A DNA stretch of 60,755 nt from an uncultured Opitutia bacterium (GTDB taxonomy: Bacteria; Verrucomicrobiota; Verrucomicrobiia; Opitutales; Opitutaceae). Below, piece after piece: positions 37,587-46,573 of the stretch. Positions within the stretch are counted from its first letter, which is position 1. Each line of letters begins with the position of its first letter. The notes beneath the pieces are model-generated. The model was not told the DNA's origin, ran no database searches, and saw only the letters and a list, made by a program, of their open reading frames with translations. Made by a program: the position numbers and the translations under genes. The stretch spans positions 1 through 60,755 of the forward strand of contig CAIKTR010000055.1 of the NCBI GenBank assembly GCA_903830425.1, given 5' to 3'.

Positions 37587-38672
37587 TCAGTAGGTGCCGT
37601 AGCGTTCCACGAAACCGATGATGGCCTGGTAGGTCTTCCAGCTCACTTGCGGCGGCACGGAGTGGTCCGAGTGGTAGGCGTAGCCGCGCGTGGCCATGCC
37701 GGCGGCGAACTTGACGCGGATTTCCTCTTCGATGAGGCCGAGGTCGTTGGTCGCCATCTTCATGACGTCGATGTTGCCGAACATCGCCAGGCGGTCGCCG
37801 TGCGTCGGGGCGAAGTCGCGGATGTCCATGCCGGCCTTGGCCTCGATCGGCTGGAGGCACTCGAAGCCGGCTGCGATGTAGAGGTCGAGCACGCCGCTGA
37901 CGCGGCCGTCGGTGTGATAGATGACCTTCATCCCGTGCGCGTGGGCCCAGTCGGCCATGCGCTTGTGGGCCGGCCAGACGAGCTCGCGGTACATCGCCGG
38001 CGAGCACATGGTGGCGTGGTTGTAGGCCATGTCGCCGTAGATCCAGAGGCCGTCGGGGGCGACGCCCTCCGCCAGCACGCCCTCGAAGGAGCGCAGCACG
38101 ATGTCGGTGTGGACCCGGACGATGTCGCGGACCCATTCGGGGTCCTCGATCATGGCGATGAGGCAGGCCTCGTCGCCGATCAGCCGGCGAAGCGCCTCGA
38201 AACCCTCGACGCCGGCCAGATGGTTCCATTTCCCGCAGGCGCGGCCCTCGTGATAGCGCAGGGCGGCGAGCTGGGGGTTGATTTCATTGGCCGCGGCGAG
38301 CATGGCCGGCCGGTAGGTCTTTTCCCAGGCCTCCCGGGAGTCGCAGCCGAAGCTGATGTGCTCCGGCGTGCCGGAGCGCCCCTTCCAGAAGCGGGCGACG
38401 CCGCCCCAGGCATCCCGCACCGTCTCGGTCTCGGCATCCTGGCTGAGCACCACGCGCTGGCCGGGAAACGCCGACGGCCAGGACCAGCAGAGCGTCTGGA
38501 AGTCGGCGCCCAGCAGCCGGAGCGCGTCAGCCTGGTCCCACTGCAGCCCCTCGCGCTGCCAGCGGGCGATCGTCTCCGGCCAATACGCATCGTGCCGCGG
38601 CACGCGGTCCTGATCCTGCCGCGCGAACATACGGTTCACGCGTTCGCACCCGGTCATGGATGTGGTTTTCAT
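37587..38672 (-). CDS. URO-D-like putative methyltransferase, HTDG type
   Basis: A 361-aa URO-D-like protein, first methyltransferase gene downstream of the corrinoid protein gene (36 bp gap). Motifs: IYGDMAYNHATMCSP (substrate loop), VIYHTDGRVSGVLD at the metal site, MFGNIDVMKMA and YAYHSDHSVPPQVSW near the C-terminus. It combines the His of the HxCG class with the Asp and late DH of the DxDG class, so it looks intermediate. Position right behind the corrinoid protein makes it the best candidate for the ancestral partner enzyme of that protein. Confidence 0.75.
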   Translation of the reverse strand: MKTTSMTGCERVNRMFARQDQDRVPRHDAYWPETIARWQREGLQWDQADALRLLGADFQTLCWSWPSAFPGQRVVLSQDAETETVRDAWGGVARFWKGRSGTPEHISFGCDSREAWEKTYRPAMLAAANEINPQLAALRYHEGRACGKWNHLAGVEGFEALRRLIGDEACLIAMIEDPEWVRDIVRVHTDIVLRSFEGVLAEGVAPDGLWIYGDMAYNHATMCSPAMYRELVWPAHKRMADWAHAHGMKVIYHTDGRVSGVLDLYIAAGFECLQPIEAKAGMDIRDFAPTHGDRLAMFGNIDVMKMATNDLGLIEEEIRVKFAAGMATRGYAYHSDHSVPPQVSWKTYQAIIGFVERYGTY

Positions 38673-38708
38673 GTCGGCACCCCATGGCCGCCGGGGAGCG
38701 GTGGCCGG

Positions 38709-39347
38709 TTAGGCCGCCTCGCCTACCAGTCGCTTGGCGACGTCCACCGCCGTACCGGCGTCGGCGGCATAGCCGTCGGCCCCGATGTCGTCCGCGAACG
38801 CCTGCGTGATCGGCGCGCCGCCGATCATGATCTTCATGTTGGGCAGGCCCGCCGCCTTGAGGATGCGCACCGTCTCCTTCATGGCCGGCATGGTCGTCGT
38901 CAACAGAGCGGAAAGCCCGATGATGTTCGCCTTGTGCTCCTGCGCCGCCGCGAGATAGCGCTCCGGGCTCACATTGGTGCCCAGGTCGACCACCGCGAAG
39001 TTCGCCCCGCGCCACATCATGGAAATGAGGTTCTTGCCGATGTCGTGCAGGTCCCCCTGCACGGTGCCGATCAGCGCCGTGTACTTCGGCTTGATGCCCG
39101 CGGTGGCGAGCAGCGGCTCCAGAATCTTCAGCGCCTCCTTCATGGCGCGAGCGGCGACGAGCATCTCCGGGACGAAGATCTCATTGCGCTTAAACTGGTC
39201 GCCAACAATTGCCATACCGGGCACCAGGCCCTTTTCGACAATCGCCTCGGGGCCGATTCCGGCTGCGAGAAGTTCCTGGGTAATCCGCACGGTGTCGGTT
39301 CTTTTCCCGGCGGCCACGGCTGCGGTCAGATCAGTGAGTTGGGGCAT
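38709..39347 (-). CDS. Corrinoid protein, MtaC/MtvC-like
   Basis: The methyl-carrying cobalamin protein of the system. The 212-aa protein has an N-terminal helical cap domain (~1-85, LVPGMAIVGDQFKRNEIFVPEML) and a C-terminal Rossmann-like B12 domain with the base-off/His-on motif DLHDIG (H101 as lower cobalt ligand), LSALLTTTMPAMKE (S146, L148) and MIGGAPITQ. Length matches MtaC, MtbC, MttC and O-demethylase corrinoid proteins. It is the only corrinoid protein among 14 URO-D-like genes in the window. It heads the seven-gene minus-strand operon, divergent from the DUF1638/activator genes. A 15-bp inverted repeat lies 10 bp upstream of its ATG. Confidence 0.93.
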   Translation of the reverse strand: MPQLTDLTAAVAAGKRTDTVRITQELLAAGIGPEAIVEKGLVPGMAIVGDQFKRNEIFVPEMLVAARAMKEALKILEPLLATAGIKPKYTALIGTVQGDLHDIGKNLISMMWRGANFAVVDLGTNVSPERYLAAAQEHKANIIGLSALLTTTMPAMKETVRILKAAGLPNMKIMIGGAPITQAFADDIGADGYAADAGTAVDVAKRLVGEAA

Positions 39348-39356
39348 GATGTTGTT

Positions 39357-39371
39357 TTTAGGACACCTAAA
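39357..39371 (-). promoter_or_regulatory. Inverted repeat before the corrinoid gene
   Basis: TTTAGG-ACA-CCTAAA, perfect 6-bp arms, centred about 17 bp upstream of the corrinoid protein's ATG. Placed over the expected ribosome-binding region, it could be a repressor site or a translation-blocking hairpin. Confidence 0.45.
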
Positions 39372-39407
39372 CCGTTGAAGTAAATGCGAAGACTGTCAAT
39401 TGTCCCC

Positions 39408-39419
39408 TTGTGCACACAA
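39408..39419. promoter_or_regulatory. TTGTG-CA-CACAA inverted repeat in divergent region
   Basis: Five-base arms around CA, in the 172-bp region between the corrinoid gene and the DUF1638 gene. On the minus strand, a TTGACA hexamer lies just after it and may be a -35 element for the corrinoid operon; no convincing -10 was found. Confidence 0.3.
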
Positions 39420-39480
39420 ATATTCCCAAATCGCACATGCGGCATGCGTTGTCAGGGTCTGTTGGGGCAAGTCTACAGTC

Positions 39481-39513
39481 TTAAATCCGCGGCATTGCCG
39501 GGTCGGATTTTTA
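39481..39513 (+). terminator. Bipartite hairpin with T-tract just before DUF1638 ATG
   Basis: AAATCCG (39483-39489) pairs with CGGATTT (39504-39510), and inside it CGGC (39490-39493) pairs with GCCG (39497-39500). The right arm runs into five T residues (39508-39512). This is shaped like an intrinsic terminator, yet it ends seven bases before the ATG at 39520, so it would act on the leader of the DUF1638/activator transcript: an attenuator rather than an end-of-operon terminator. Confidence 0.45.
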
Positions 39514-39519
39514 CCCTCC

Positions 39520-40260
39520 ATGTCCAATTTGTCTATAATTGCCGTAATTGCCTGCGGGGTAATTGAGGCGGAAGTCCGGCATTTTACCGCGGGGTGCACC
39601 CATATCCGGGAAATGGTTTTTTTGCCGCAGGGTTTGCACGACGACGCGGTGCGGATGCAGCGGGAATTGCAGGCGGCGATCAACCAGGCCGAGGCCAATC
39701 CCGCGGTCGAGGCCGTGGTGCTGGTTTACGGCCTGTGCAGCCGCGGGGTCGAGAATCTCCGGCATGCCCGCTGCCCGCTGGTGATTGCGCGCGCCCACGA
39801 CTGCGTGACCCTGTTCCTGGGCGACAAGGACCGCTTCGCGGCCTACAGCCGGGAAAAGCCCGGCACCTACTGGTTCAACCCGGGCTGGATTCGCGGCCGC
39901 GCCTCGCCCGGCCCGGACCGCGAGGCCCACCTGCGCCGGGAATATGCGGAGAAATTCGGGGAGGACGACGTCGAGTACCTCCTCGAGATGGACCGGGCCT
40001 CGCTCGCGCACTACCAGCGCGCCACCTACGTGGGCCTGGGGCTCGGCGATCCGGCCCAGGAGGCGGAGCACACCCGCAGCTGCGCCGCCTGCCTCGGCTG
40101 GGGCTTCGACCAGATTCCCGGCGATCCGTCGCTGCTCAAGGCACTGCTGCATTGCGACTGGGATGAAAAACGCTTCCTGATCGTCCCGCCCCGGCACGTC
40201 ATCCGTCTGACGGCCGACGACTCCATCATCCGCGCCGAGCCGGAACCCCCTTTGGCATGA
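39520..40260 (+). CDS. DUF1638 domain protein
   Basis: A 246-aa protein of DUF1638. It opens LSIIAVIACGVIEAEVRHF and has VEAVVLVYGLCSRGVENL and LLHCDWDEKRFLIVPP, typical of the family. As I recall, DUF1638 genes often occur beside corrinoid methyltransferase and activator genes in methanogens and anaerobic bacteria, but no biochemical function is established. Conserved cysteines (ACGV, GLCSRG, CAACLGWGF) could bind a metal or cluster. The ATG at 39520 follows the hairpin at 39481; upstream in-frame codons are not family-like. Its stop overlaps the activator's ATG by 4 nt, so the two are co-translated. Confidence 0.83.
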   Translation: MSNLSIIAVIACGVIEAEVRHFTAGCTHIREMVFLPQGLHDDAVRMQRELQAAINQAEANPAVEAVVLVYGLCSRGVENLRHARCPLVIARAHDCVTLFLGDKDRFAAYSREKPGTYWFNPGWIRGRASPGPDREAHLRREYAEKFGEDDVEYLLEMDRASLAHYQRATYVGLGLGDPAQEAEHTRSCAACLGWGFDQIPGDPSLLKALLHCDWDEKRFLIVPPRHVIRLTADDSIIRAEPEPPLA

Positions 40261-41888
40261 ATACCCGCCTGCATCTTGAAACCCCCGACGGTCCAACTGA
40301 CATCAGCCTGGCGCCCGCCGACGCCCAGCTCCCGCTTTCCGCGTTGCTGGCCCACCGGGGACACCCGCTGAACACCCGCTGCGGCGGCCGCGGGCTCTGC
40401 GGCGGCTGCGAGGTCGGGCTGCGCGCCGGGGCGCTGCAGCGCACGACGGACGGCGCGTCCGTGGCGCCGGGCGCCGGCGACCGCCTGCGCTCGTGCCAGC
40501 TGCGGCTGCCGGAAGGGGGCGAGGCCACCGTGACCGTGCCGGCCCGCTCGCTGCTCAAGCACGAGCCCTCCGTCGTGGCGGAGTTCAAGATCAACGTCCC
40601 GTGGGCCAACGACCCGCTCGACCCCGCGGCGCGGATCGGCGCGGCGGTGGACATCGGCACCACGACGGTCGCGCTCCTGCTGACCGAGCTCGCGACCGGC
40701 AAGGTGGTGGGCGAGGCCTCGGCCTTCAACGCCCAGATCCGCTTCGGCGAGGACGTGCTCACGCGCATCCAGATGTGCTTCCAGAATCCCGAGGGCGTGC
40801 GGCAGCTGCAGCGGGCGGTGACGGTTGAAACCATCCAGCCGCTGCTGGTGGAGGCGTGCGCGGAGGCCGGGATCGAGGTGGGCGCGGTGGGCGTGATGGC
40901 GGTGGCGGCGAACACCACCATGCAGCACCTGCTGGCGGGCGTGGACCCGAGCCCGCTCGGCGTGCACCCGTTTTCCCCCGTGTTCCTCGAGCACCGCACC
41001 TACGCGCCGGCCGAGCTGGGCCTGGCCTTTGGCGGCGCCGGGGCCAAGGTGCACCTGCTGCCCGGACCGGCCGCCTACGTTGGCGCCGACCTCGCCGCCG
41101 GCCTCATCGCCACCGGCATGCTCTACCACGAGGGGCCGGTGCTGCTCGTGGATGTGGGCACGAACGGCGAGATCATCGCCAAGGTCGGCGACCGCCTCGT
41201 GGGCTGCGCCACCGCCGCCGGCCCCGCCTTCGAGGGCGCCGGCCTCACCAGCGGCACCCGCGGCGTCAAGGGCGCGATCGAGCGCATCACGCTGCGCGGG
41301 GATCCCTATGCGGCCGACCTCGGGGTGATCGGCGGCGGCCCGCGCCCCATCGGCATCTGCGGCTCGGCCTACGTGGACTTCCTCTGGGAGGGGCGGCGCA
41401 GCGGCATCGTGCAGACCAACGGCCGCCTGGCGGAGGACTTCGTGCAGCGCGCGGGCGCCAGCGTCCAGGCCGACGAATACGGCCGCAAGCTGCAGCTGCA
41501 TGCGCACGGGGCGTCGGGCCCGGTGTGGATCTCCGAGGTGGACATCGCCCGGCTGCTGCAGGCCAAGGCTGCCATCGCCGCCGGCATCAACACCCTGCTG
41601 GAACTGCTGGGCACCGCGCCCGCCGACGTCAAAACCCTCTACCTCGCCGGCGGCTTCGGGCTGCACCTCTCCCTGGAGCACGCCATCGGCTGCGGCCTCC
41701 TCCCCGGCTTCACGCCCGCCCAGATCCAGGTCGTGGGCAACACCTCGCTCGCGGGCGCCTTCCTCGCCCTCAGCGACCGCAGCCTCCTGGCGGAAATGCA
41801 GGCGGCCTGCACCCGCATGGAATCCGTCGAGCTCAACCTGCAGCCCGGCTTCGAGGACGCCTACATCGACCAACTGATGCTGCCCTGA
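40257..41888 (+). CDS. RACo-like reductive activator of corrinoid protein
   Basis: Restores Co(I) in corrinoid proteins after accidental oxidation, using ATP and an external electron donor. The 543-aa protein has an N-terminal [2Fe-2S] ferredoxin domain with ligands C42, C48, C51 and C80 (RCGGRGLCGGCEV ... LRSCQ), then a linker and the ASKHA ATPase domain (DUF4445) with AAVDIGTTTVALLL, DVGTNGEI and YLAGGFGLHLSLEHAIGCGL. This is the O-demethylase activating enzyme (component D) and RACo architecture. It is co-translated with the DUF1638 gene and divergent from the corrinoid protein gene, fitting a one-activator, one-corrinoid arrangement. Confidence 0.93.
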   Translation: MNTRLHLETPDGPTDISLAPADAQLPLSALLAHRGHPLNTRCGGRGLCGGCEVGLRAGALQRTTDGASVAPGAGDRLRSCQLRLPEGGEATVTVPARSLLKHEPSVVAEFKINVPWANDPLDPAARIGAAVDIGTTTVALLLTELATGKVVGEASAFNAQIRFGEDVLTRIQMCFQNPEGVRQLQRAVTVETIQPLLVEACAEAGIEVGAVGVMAVAANTTMQHLLAGVDPSPLGVHPFSPVFLEHRTYAPAELGLAFGGAGAKVHLLPGPAAYVGADLAAGLIATGMLYHEGPVLLVDVGTNGEIIAKVGDRLVGCATAAGPAFEGAGLTSGTRGVKGAIERITLRGDPYAADLGVIGGGPRPIGICGSAYVDFLWEGRRSGIVQTNGRLAEDFVQRAGASVQADEYGRKLQLHAHGASGPVWISEVDIARLLQAKAAIAAGINTLLELLGTAPADVKTLYLAGGFGLHLSLEHAIGCGLLPGFTPAQIQVVGNTSLAGAFLALSDRSLLAEMQAACTRMESVELNLQPGFEDAYIDQLMLP

Positions 41889-41927
41889 GCCTGCGACCCG
41901 CGTCGCGCGGGACGGACCCCTTTCACC

Positions 41928-42962
41928 ATGAGCGCCACCCCCCGCGAGATTGTGCACCGCACCCTCGAATTCGCCCGGCCGCCCCGCGCGGCCCGCGACC
42001 TGTGGGTCCTGCCCATTGCCTCCGAGCGGCACCCGGCGGCGCTCCAGGAGATCCTGCGCGAGTTTCCCTCGGACTTCGCCGCCATCGGCGGCCACGAGCG
42101 CGCGATCGCCCCCACCCGCGGCTCCCCCTACCTCGAGGGCGAGTTCACCGACGAGTGGGGCTGCACCTTCGTCAACATCCAGCGCGGCGTCATCGGCGAG
42201 GTGAAGCACCCGCAGGTCGCCGACTGGGCCACCGACACCGGGCGCATCCACGTCCCCCGCGAGTGGCTGACGCTGGATCGCGACGCGGTGAACCGCGACT
42301 GCGCCGCCACCTCCCTGTTCACCCTGGCCGCCCCGTGCCCCCGGCCGTTTGAGCAGCTCCAGTTCATCCGCGGCTCGGAAAACCTCTACCTCGACCTCGC
42401 GGACCCGCCGCCGGAGCTGCTCGCGTTCATGCGCCAGCTGCACGCCTTCTACTGCGAGGTGCTGGAGGCGTGGGCGCGGACCGACGTGGACGCGCTCCGC
42501 ATGATGGACGACTGGGGCTCGCAGCGCGCGCTGCTGATCGCGCCGCGGCTCTGGCGCGAGCTCTTCAAGCCGATGTACCGGGACTACGCCCAGATCGCGC
42601 ACGCCCACGGCAAGAAGCTGTTCCTGCACTCCGACGGCCACATCGCCGCCATCTATCCCGACCTCGTCGAGATCGGCCTGGACGCCGTGAACTCCCAGCT
42701 GTTCTGCATGGGCATCGAGGCCCTCGCGCCCTTTGCCGGCCAGATCACCTTCTGGGGCGAGATCGACCGCCAGCACCTGCTGTCCGAGGGCACCCCCGCC
42801 GACATCACCCGCGCCGTCGGCGACGTCCACCGCCAGCTCTGGCGCGACGGCGGCTGCATCGCGCAGTGCGAGTTCGGCGCCGCCGCGCGGCCCGAGAACG
42901 TCCACGCGGTCTACGCCGCCTGGGACCGGCTCACGCTCGCCCCCACCGGAGGCCGGCCATGA
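41928..42962 (+). CDS. URO-D-like putative methyltransferase, HSDG type
   Basis: A 344-aa URO-D-like protein 39 bp after the activator gene. It carries MMDDWGSQRALLIAP (substrate loop), LFLHSDGHIAAIYP at the metal site, NSQLFCMGI, TFWGEIDRQHLL and AQCEFGAAARPENV. HSDG pairs it with the copy at 32061. The ATG at 41928 is preceded by no good Shine-Dalgarno, common in this window. Its end overlaps the next gene by 4 nt (ATGA), so the pair is co-translated and may form a complex. Confidence 0.75.
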   Translation: MSATPREIVHRTLEFARPPRAARDLWVLPIASERHPAALQEILREFPSDFAAIGGHERAIAPTRGSPYLEGEFTDEWGCTFVNIQRGVIGEVKHPQVADWATDTGRIHVPREWLTLDRDAVNRDCAATSLFTLAAPCPRPFEQLQFIRGSENLYLDLADPPPELLAFMRQLHAFYCEVLEAWARTDVDALRMMDDWGSQRALLIAPRLWRELFKPMYRDYAQIAHAHGKKLFLHSDGHIAAIYPDLVEIGLDAVNSQLFCMGIEALAPFAGQITFWGEIDRQHLLSEGTPADITRAVGDVHRQLWRDGGCIAQCEFGAAARPENVHAVYAAWDRLTLAPTGGRP

Positions 42963-44221
42963 CCCCCGACGCCACCCTGTCCCCCGCCGACCGCGACATC
43001 CTGCGCGGCCTGGTCGAGGAGTATGCCGCCATCGCCGCCCTCCCGGTGCACCGGGAGAAGGCGCGGCTGTGGACCAAGCTCAACGACCTCCGCAGCGAGC
43101 GGCCGATGATCTGGATCACCGAGGTGCCCTGGCACGAGTTCAGCGCGGACGTGCCGGAGCTCGTCACCCGCTGCACCGCCACCTGGGCGCGCAACCTCGA
43201 GAACGACCTGCGCCGCCAGCTCTACCAGTGGCGGCACCTGCCGGGGGACATGATCTTCAACGACTACGTGCCGTGCCCGATCGCCTACCGCAGCACGAGC
43301 TTCGGCCTCGTCCGCCAGGGCGAGCTGCTGCCCATCACCGTCGGCGGCATCACCTCGCAGCACTACGAGCCGCAGATCTCGTGCCTGGCCGACCTGGCCA
43401 AGATCAAGGACCCGGTGGTGACGGTGGACCGGGCCGACACCGCCGCGCGGCTGGCGGCGATGCGCGACGCCTTCGGCGACCTCCTGCCGGTGCGCGAGCA
43501 GGGGCGCGACAACTACTGGTTCACGCCCTGGGACAACCTGGTGATGTGGTACGGCGTGCAGGAGGCCCTGACCGACCTCATCGAGCAGCCCGAGGTGATC
43601 AACGCCGCCATCGAGCGGCTGGTGGACTGCTACCTGCTCGAGCTCGATCAGATGGTGGCGCACAACCTCCTCGCGCTGAACACCACCAACTGCCGCATCG
43701 GCTCCGGGGCCTACGGCTACTCGACCCAGCTGCCGGGCGCCGGCTTCAATCCCGCGCACCCGACCCCGCAGCACCTCTGGGGCTGCTCCAACGCCCAGAT
43801 CTTCACCGAGGTCTCCCCCGAGATGCACTGGGAGTTCGCGCTCCGGCACGACCAGCGGTGGCTCGCGCGCTGGGGGCTCAACTACTACGGCTGCTGCGAG
43901 GTGCTCGACACCAAGATGGAGATCCTCCGCCGGATCCCCAATCTCCGGAAGGTGTCGATGAACTACCGCATCCGTCTCGAGCGCGCCGCCCAGGCTGTCG
44001 GCGCCGACTACGTCTTCAGCTACAAGCCCAACCCCGCGTGCTTCGCGACCGACCACTGGGACCTGCCCAAGGCCCGCGCCGAGCTGCGCCAGCTGCTCGA
44101 CTGCACCCAGGGCGGGCACGTCGAGATCGTGCTCAAGGACATCTCCACCGTCGCCCGCCAGCCGCAGCGGCTGTGGGAGTGGGCGGCGATGGCCACCGAG
44201 CTCGTGGAGGGCCGGGAATGA
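42959..44221 (+). CDS. URO-D-related putative methyltransferase, YGCCE type
   Basis: A 420-aa protein of a divergent URO-D/cobalamin-independent MetE-like subgroup. It has a ~100-residue N-terminal extension (ILRGLVEEYAAIAALPVHREKARLW) and, at the metal site, LNYYGCCEVLDTKMEILRRI, giving a Cys-Cys-Glu rather than HxCG. The C-terminus reads VFSYKPNPACFATDHWD and HVEIVLKDISTV. Similar proteins are common in anaerobic gut and sediment bacteria and are annotated as uroporphyrinogen decarboxylase. It is translationally coupled to the preceding HSDG-type gene. Substrate unknown. Confidence 0.72.
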   Translation: MTPDATLSPADRDILRGLVEEYAAIAALPVHREKARLWTKLNDLRSERPMIWITEVPWHEFSADVPELVTRCTATWARNLENDLRRQLYQWRHLPGDMIFNDYVPCPIAYRSTSFGLVRQGELLPITVGGITSQHYEPQISCLADLAKIKDPVVTVDRADTAARLAAMRDAFGDLLPVREQGRDNYWFTPWDNLVMWYGVQEALTDLIEQPEVINAAIERLVDCYLLELDQMVAHNLLALNTTNCRIGSGAYGYSTQLPGAGFNPAHPTPQHLWGCSNAQIFTEVSPEMHWEFALRHDQRWLARWGLNYYGCCEVLDTKMEILRRIPNLRKVSMNYRIRLERAAQAVGADYVFSYKPNPACFATDHWDLPKARAELRQLLDCTQGGHVEIVLKDISTVARQPQRLWEWAAMATELVEGRE

Positions 44222-44253
44222 GGTCGGGGCTTGCCGCGGCCGGCTGGTCCGCC

Positions 44254-45297
44254 CTACCGGGGGCCGCAGTCCTCCGGCCGGTGGTCCCGGGCGTAGGCGA
44301 GCATCGCGCGCAGGTTCTCCGGCGGGGTCAGCGGCGAGATCTCGCAGCCCGCGCCGACAATGTAGTAGCGGCCGCAGATTTCATGGCAGCGCCGGCAGGC
44401 CGCGTAGACCTGCTCCGGGGTGCCCTCGAACAGGTCGGTGATGGTGGAGACGTTGCCGGCGAGCACGCGGGTCGGCCCGAGCAGGCTGCGCGCGAGCGTC
44501 AGGTTGGCGGGAAAGTCGATCTCGTAGATGTCGATCGGCAGCTCGGCCATCTTCGGGTAGAGCCGGTCGATGCGGCCGCACATGTGCTGCCGCAGCAGCA
44601 CGTCCGGGTGGCGCTGGCGGATCGCCGCCAGCACCCGCTGCTGCTGGGGCCAGAGGAACTTCTCATACAGGGTGGGGCCGATCAGGCCCGCCGCCGCGTC
44701 GCTCATGCCGATGGTGTCCGCGCCGGCCGCGATCTGCGCCGGGGCGTAGGCAATCGCCACGTCGGCGCAGAAGGCCAGCAGGTCGTGCGCGAATTGCGGG
44801 TCGTCCCCAAAGTCCAGCATGATGGCGTTCAGGCCCCGCAGCTCGGCGGCGAGGGCCAGCGGGCCCTCGATCCAGCCGACGATGGACATGCCCGGGCCGG
44901 CCGCGCGGCGCATCTGCTCGATGCTCTTCACGCGGTCGTGCATCCGGCCCCCGCCCAGCGGGTCGGGCACCTGGAACGTCCGCAGCCGCAGCTTGTCCGC
45001 CAGCGCCGCGCGGTCCTCGTTGATCGCCGGCCCCTGGTCGGTGAACCAGTCCACGCTCCCCTCGCCGGCGATGTCGATCACCTCGCGCGCCGGGTCCGAG
45101 CAGGTGAGCAGGCAGTCGAGCCCGAAGTCCGCCACGAGCTTGAGCTGCGCCTCGGCCATCTTCCGCCCGTCCTTGGTGTAGTCGATGAACGGGATGCCCG
45201 CGTGCCGGGACGAAAACATCATCGCCATGGGTTGCGCCGGCAGGTGGTCCACCGCCTCGCCGCGGATCACGCGGCGGACACGTTCAATCGAGGTCAT
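44254..45297 (-). CDS. MtaA-like methylcobamide methyltransferase, full HxC...C site
   Basis: A 347-aa protein and the most canonical MtaA/CmuA-type enzyme here: zinc ligands H238 and C240 (LRQHMCGRIDRLYP) and C318 (VGAGCEISPLTPPENLRAM), matching the HxC...C set of methylcobalamin:coenzyme M methyltransferases. GWIEGPLALAAELRG is another family motif. Taken start is the ATG at 45297; a GTG lies one codon earlier. It is the only minus-strand gene between two plus-strand runs and is divergent from the 45369 gene with a 71-bp gap. As bacteria normally lack coenzyme M, another thiol or homocysteine is likelier as acceptor. Confidence 0.82.
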   Translation of the reverse strand: MTSIERVRRVIRGEAVDHLPAQPMAMMFSSRHAGIPFIDYTKDGRKMAEAQLKLVADFGLDCLLTCSDPAREVIDIAGEGSVDWFTDQGPAINEDRAALADKLRLRTFQVPDPLGGGRMHDRVKSIEQMRRAAGPGMSIVGWIEGPLALAAELRGLNAIMLDFGDDPQFAHDLLAFCADVAIAYAPAQIAAGADTIGMSDAAAGLIGPTLYEKFLWPQQQRVLAAIRQRHPDVLLRQHMCGRIDRLYPKMAELPIDIYEIDFPANLTLARSLLGPTRVLAGNVSTITDLFEGTPEQVYAACRRCHEICGRYYIVGAGCEISPLTPPENLRAMLAYARDHRPEDCGPR

Positions 45298-45368
45298 CAC
45301 AGCGTCATGCTCGGCGCCGGCGCCGAAATCAACCCTCGGCTGCAGCCTTCTCTCCGCATTTTTTGTCC

Positions 45369-46532
45369 ATGAAGACCCTGTCCCCCAAGCAACGCCTCGT
45401 CGCCGCCCTCGATCGCCAGCCGCTCGACCACCTCCCCGTCACGACGCATCACCTCATGCGCTCCTACCTGGATAAACATTTTCCGGGCCAGACCGCCGAC
45501 GAATTTTTCGCCCACTTCGGGCTCGACCCCATCTGCTGGACGGTGGCGCACCGGCCCGCGCCCGGCTCCGGCGCCGAGTTTGAGCCGGGGCACACCCCGG
45601 GCTTCCTCGAGGCGCGGCGCCTCACGTCCGCCACCTGGCGCTTCGAGCACGAGGACGTGCCCGGCCGGGAATACGCCACCGTGCGCCACCGCATCGTCAC
45701 CCCGCGCGGCACGCTGAGCCTCGAGCTGCAGAGCAACGAGTACACCGCCTGGGTCTCCGAGCGCCTGCTCAAGCAGAAGTCCGACATCGACCTCATCGCC
45801 GAGTACGCGCCGCAGCCGCTCTGCGACGTCGACGCCATCAACCGCTGCGCCGACGCCTACGGCGACACCGCGCTGATCCGCGGCCACATCAACTGCTTCG
45901 ACCTCTACGGCCAGCCCGGCTGCTGGCAGGACGCCTGCGTGCTCTACGGCGTCGAGGAGATGATCCTCGCCACCTACGACGACCCGGCCTGGGTGCACAC
46001 CTTCCTCGGCATCCTCCGCGACCGCAAGGTGCGCTACGCCGACTCGATGCGGGGCGCGCGCTACGACCTGATCGAGCACGGCGGCGGCGACGCCTCCTCC
46101 ACCGTCATCTCCCCGCGGGTGTTCGACGAGTTCGTCGCCCCCTACGACCGCGCGGTCATCGCCCACGCCCGCGCGGCCGGCCAGCGCGTGGCCTACCACA
46201 CCTGCGGCGGCATGATGCCGATCCTGGAGCGGCTGGCCGGGCTCGGGGCCAACGCCCTCGAGACCTTCACCCCGCCCGCGATGGGCGGCGACCTGAACCT
46301 GGCCGAGGCCAAGCGGCGCATCGGCGACCAGGTCTGCTTCATCGGCGGCTTCGACCAGAACCGCTTCTTCACCACCTCCACCCCCGAGGAGACCCGCGCC
46401 GAGGTCCGCCGCTGCTTCGCCGAGGCCGGCGCCGGCGGCGGCTTCATCCTCAGCCCCTCGGACCACTTCTTCGAGGCCAAGCCCGAGCTCCTCCACGCCT
46501 TCGCCGACGAGGCCCGCCGCTGTACCTACTGA
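45369..46532 (+). CDS. URO-D/MtaA-like putative methyltransferase, HTCG type
   Basis: A 387-aa URO-D-like protein with HxCG intact (VAYHTCGGMMPILE), but the third cysteine region reads LSPSDHFFEAKPELLHAF, so the last ligand is probably Asp or His. Other motifs: EHGGGDASSTVISP, CFIGGFDQNRFF. It starts at the ATG at 45369; a TTG two codons earlier is unlikely. First of a plus-strand run of five genes (45369 to 51164) with short gaps, divergent from the MtaA-like gene at 44254. Confidence 0.75.
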   Translation: MKTLSPKQRLVAALDRQPLDHLPVTTHHLMRSYLDKHFPGQTADEFFAHFGLDPICWTVAHRPAPGSGAEFEPGHTPGFLEARRLTSATWRFEHEDVPGREYATVRHRIVTPRGTLSLELQSNEYTAWVSERLLKQKSDIDLIAEYAPQPLCDVDAINRCADAYGDTALIRGHINCFDLYGQPGCWQDACVLYGVEEMILATYDDPAWVHTFLGILRDRKVRYADSMRGARYDLIEHGGGDASSTVISPRVFDEFVAPYDRAVIAHARAAGQRVAYHTCGGMMPILERLAGLGANALETFTPPAMGGDLNLAEAKRRIGDQVCFIGGFDQNRFFTTSTPEETRAEVRRCFAEAGAGGGFILSPSDHFFEAKPELLHAFADEARRCTY

Positions 46533-46573
46533 CCGTCCCGCCGGCCCCGTCCCTCCCGTAACCTCCTCTTTCC

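Noticed and set aside
38709-39347. MetH cobalamin-binding module
   Set aside because: The protein stands alone at 212 aa with a cap and B12 domain only, next to the activator and URO-D-like genes, matching MtaC/MtvC-type carriers, not a MetH fragment.
40026-42905. A 959-codon minus-strand open frame across the DUF1638, activator and URO-D-like genes
   Set aside because: Shadow frame of high-GC codons; all three plus-strand genes have clear motifs in another frame.
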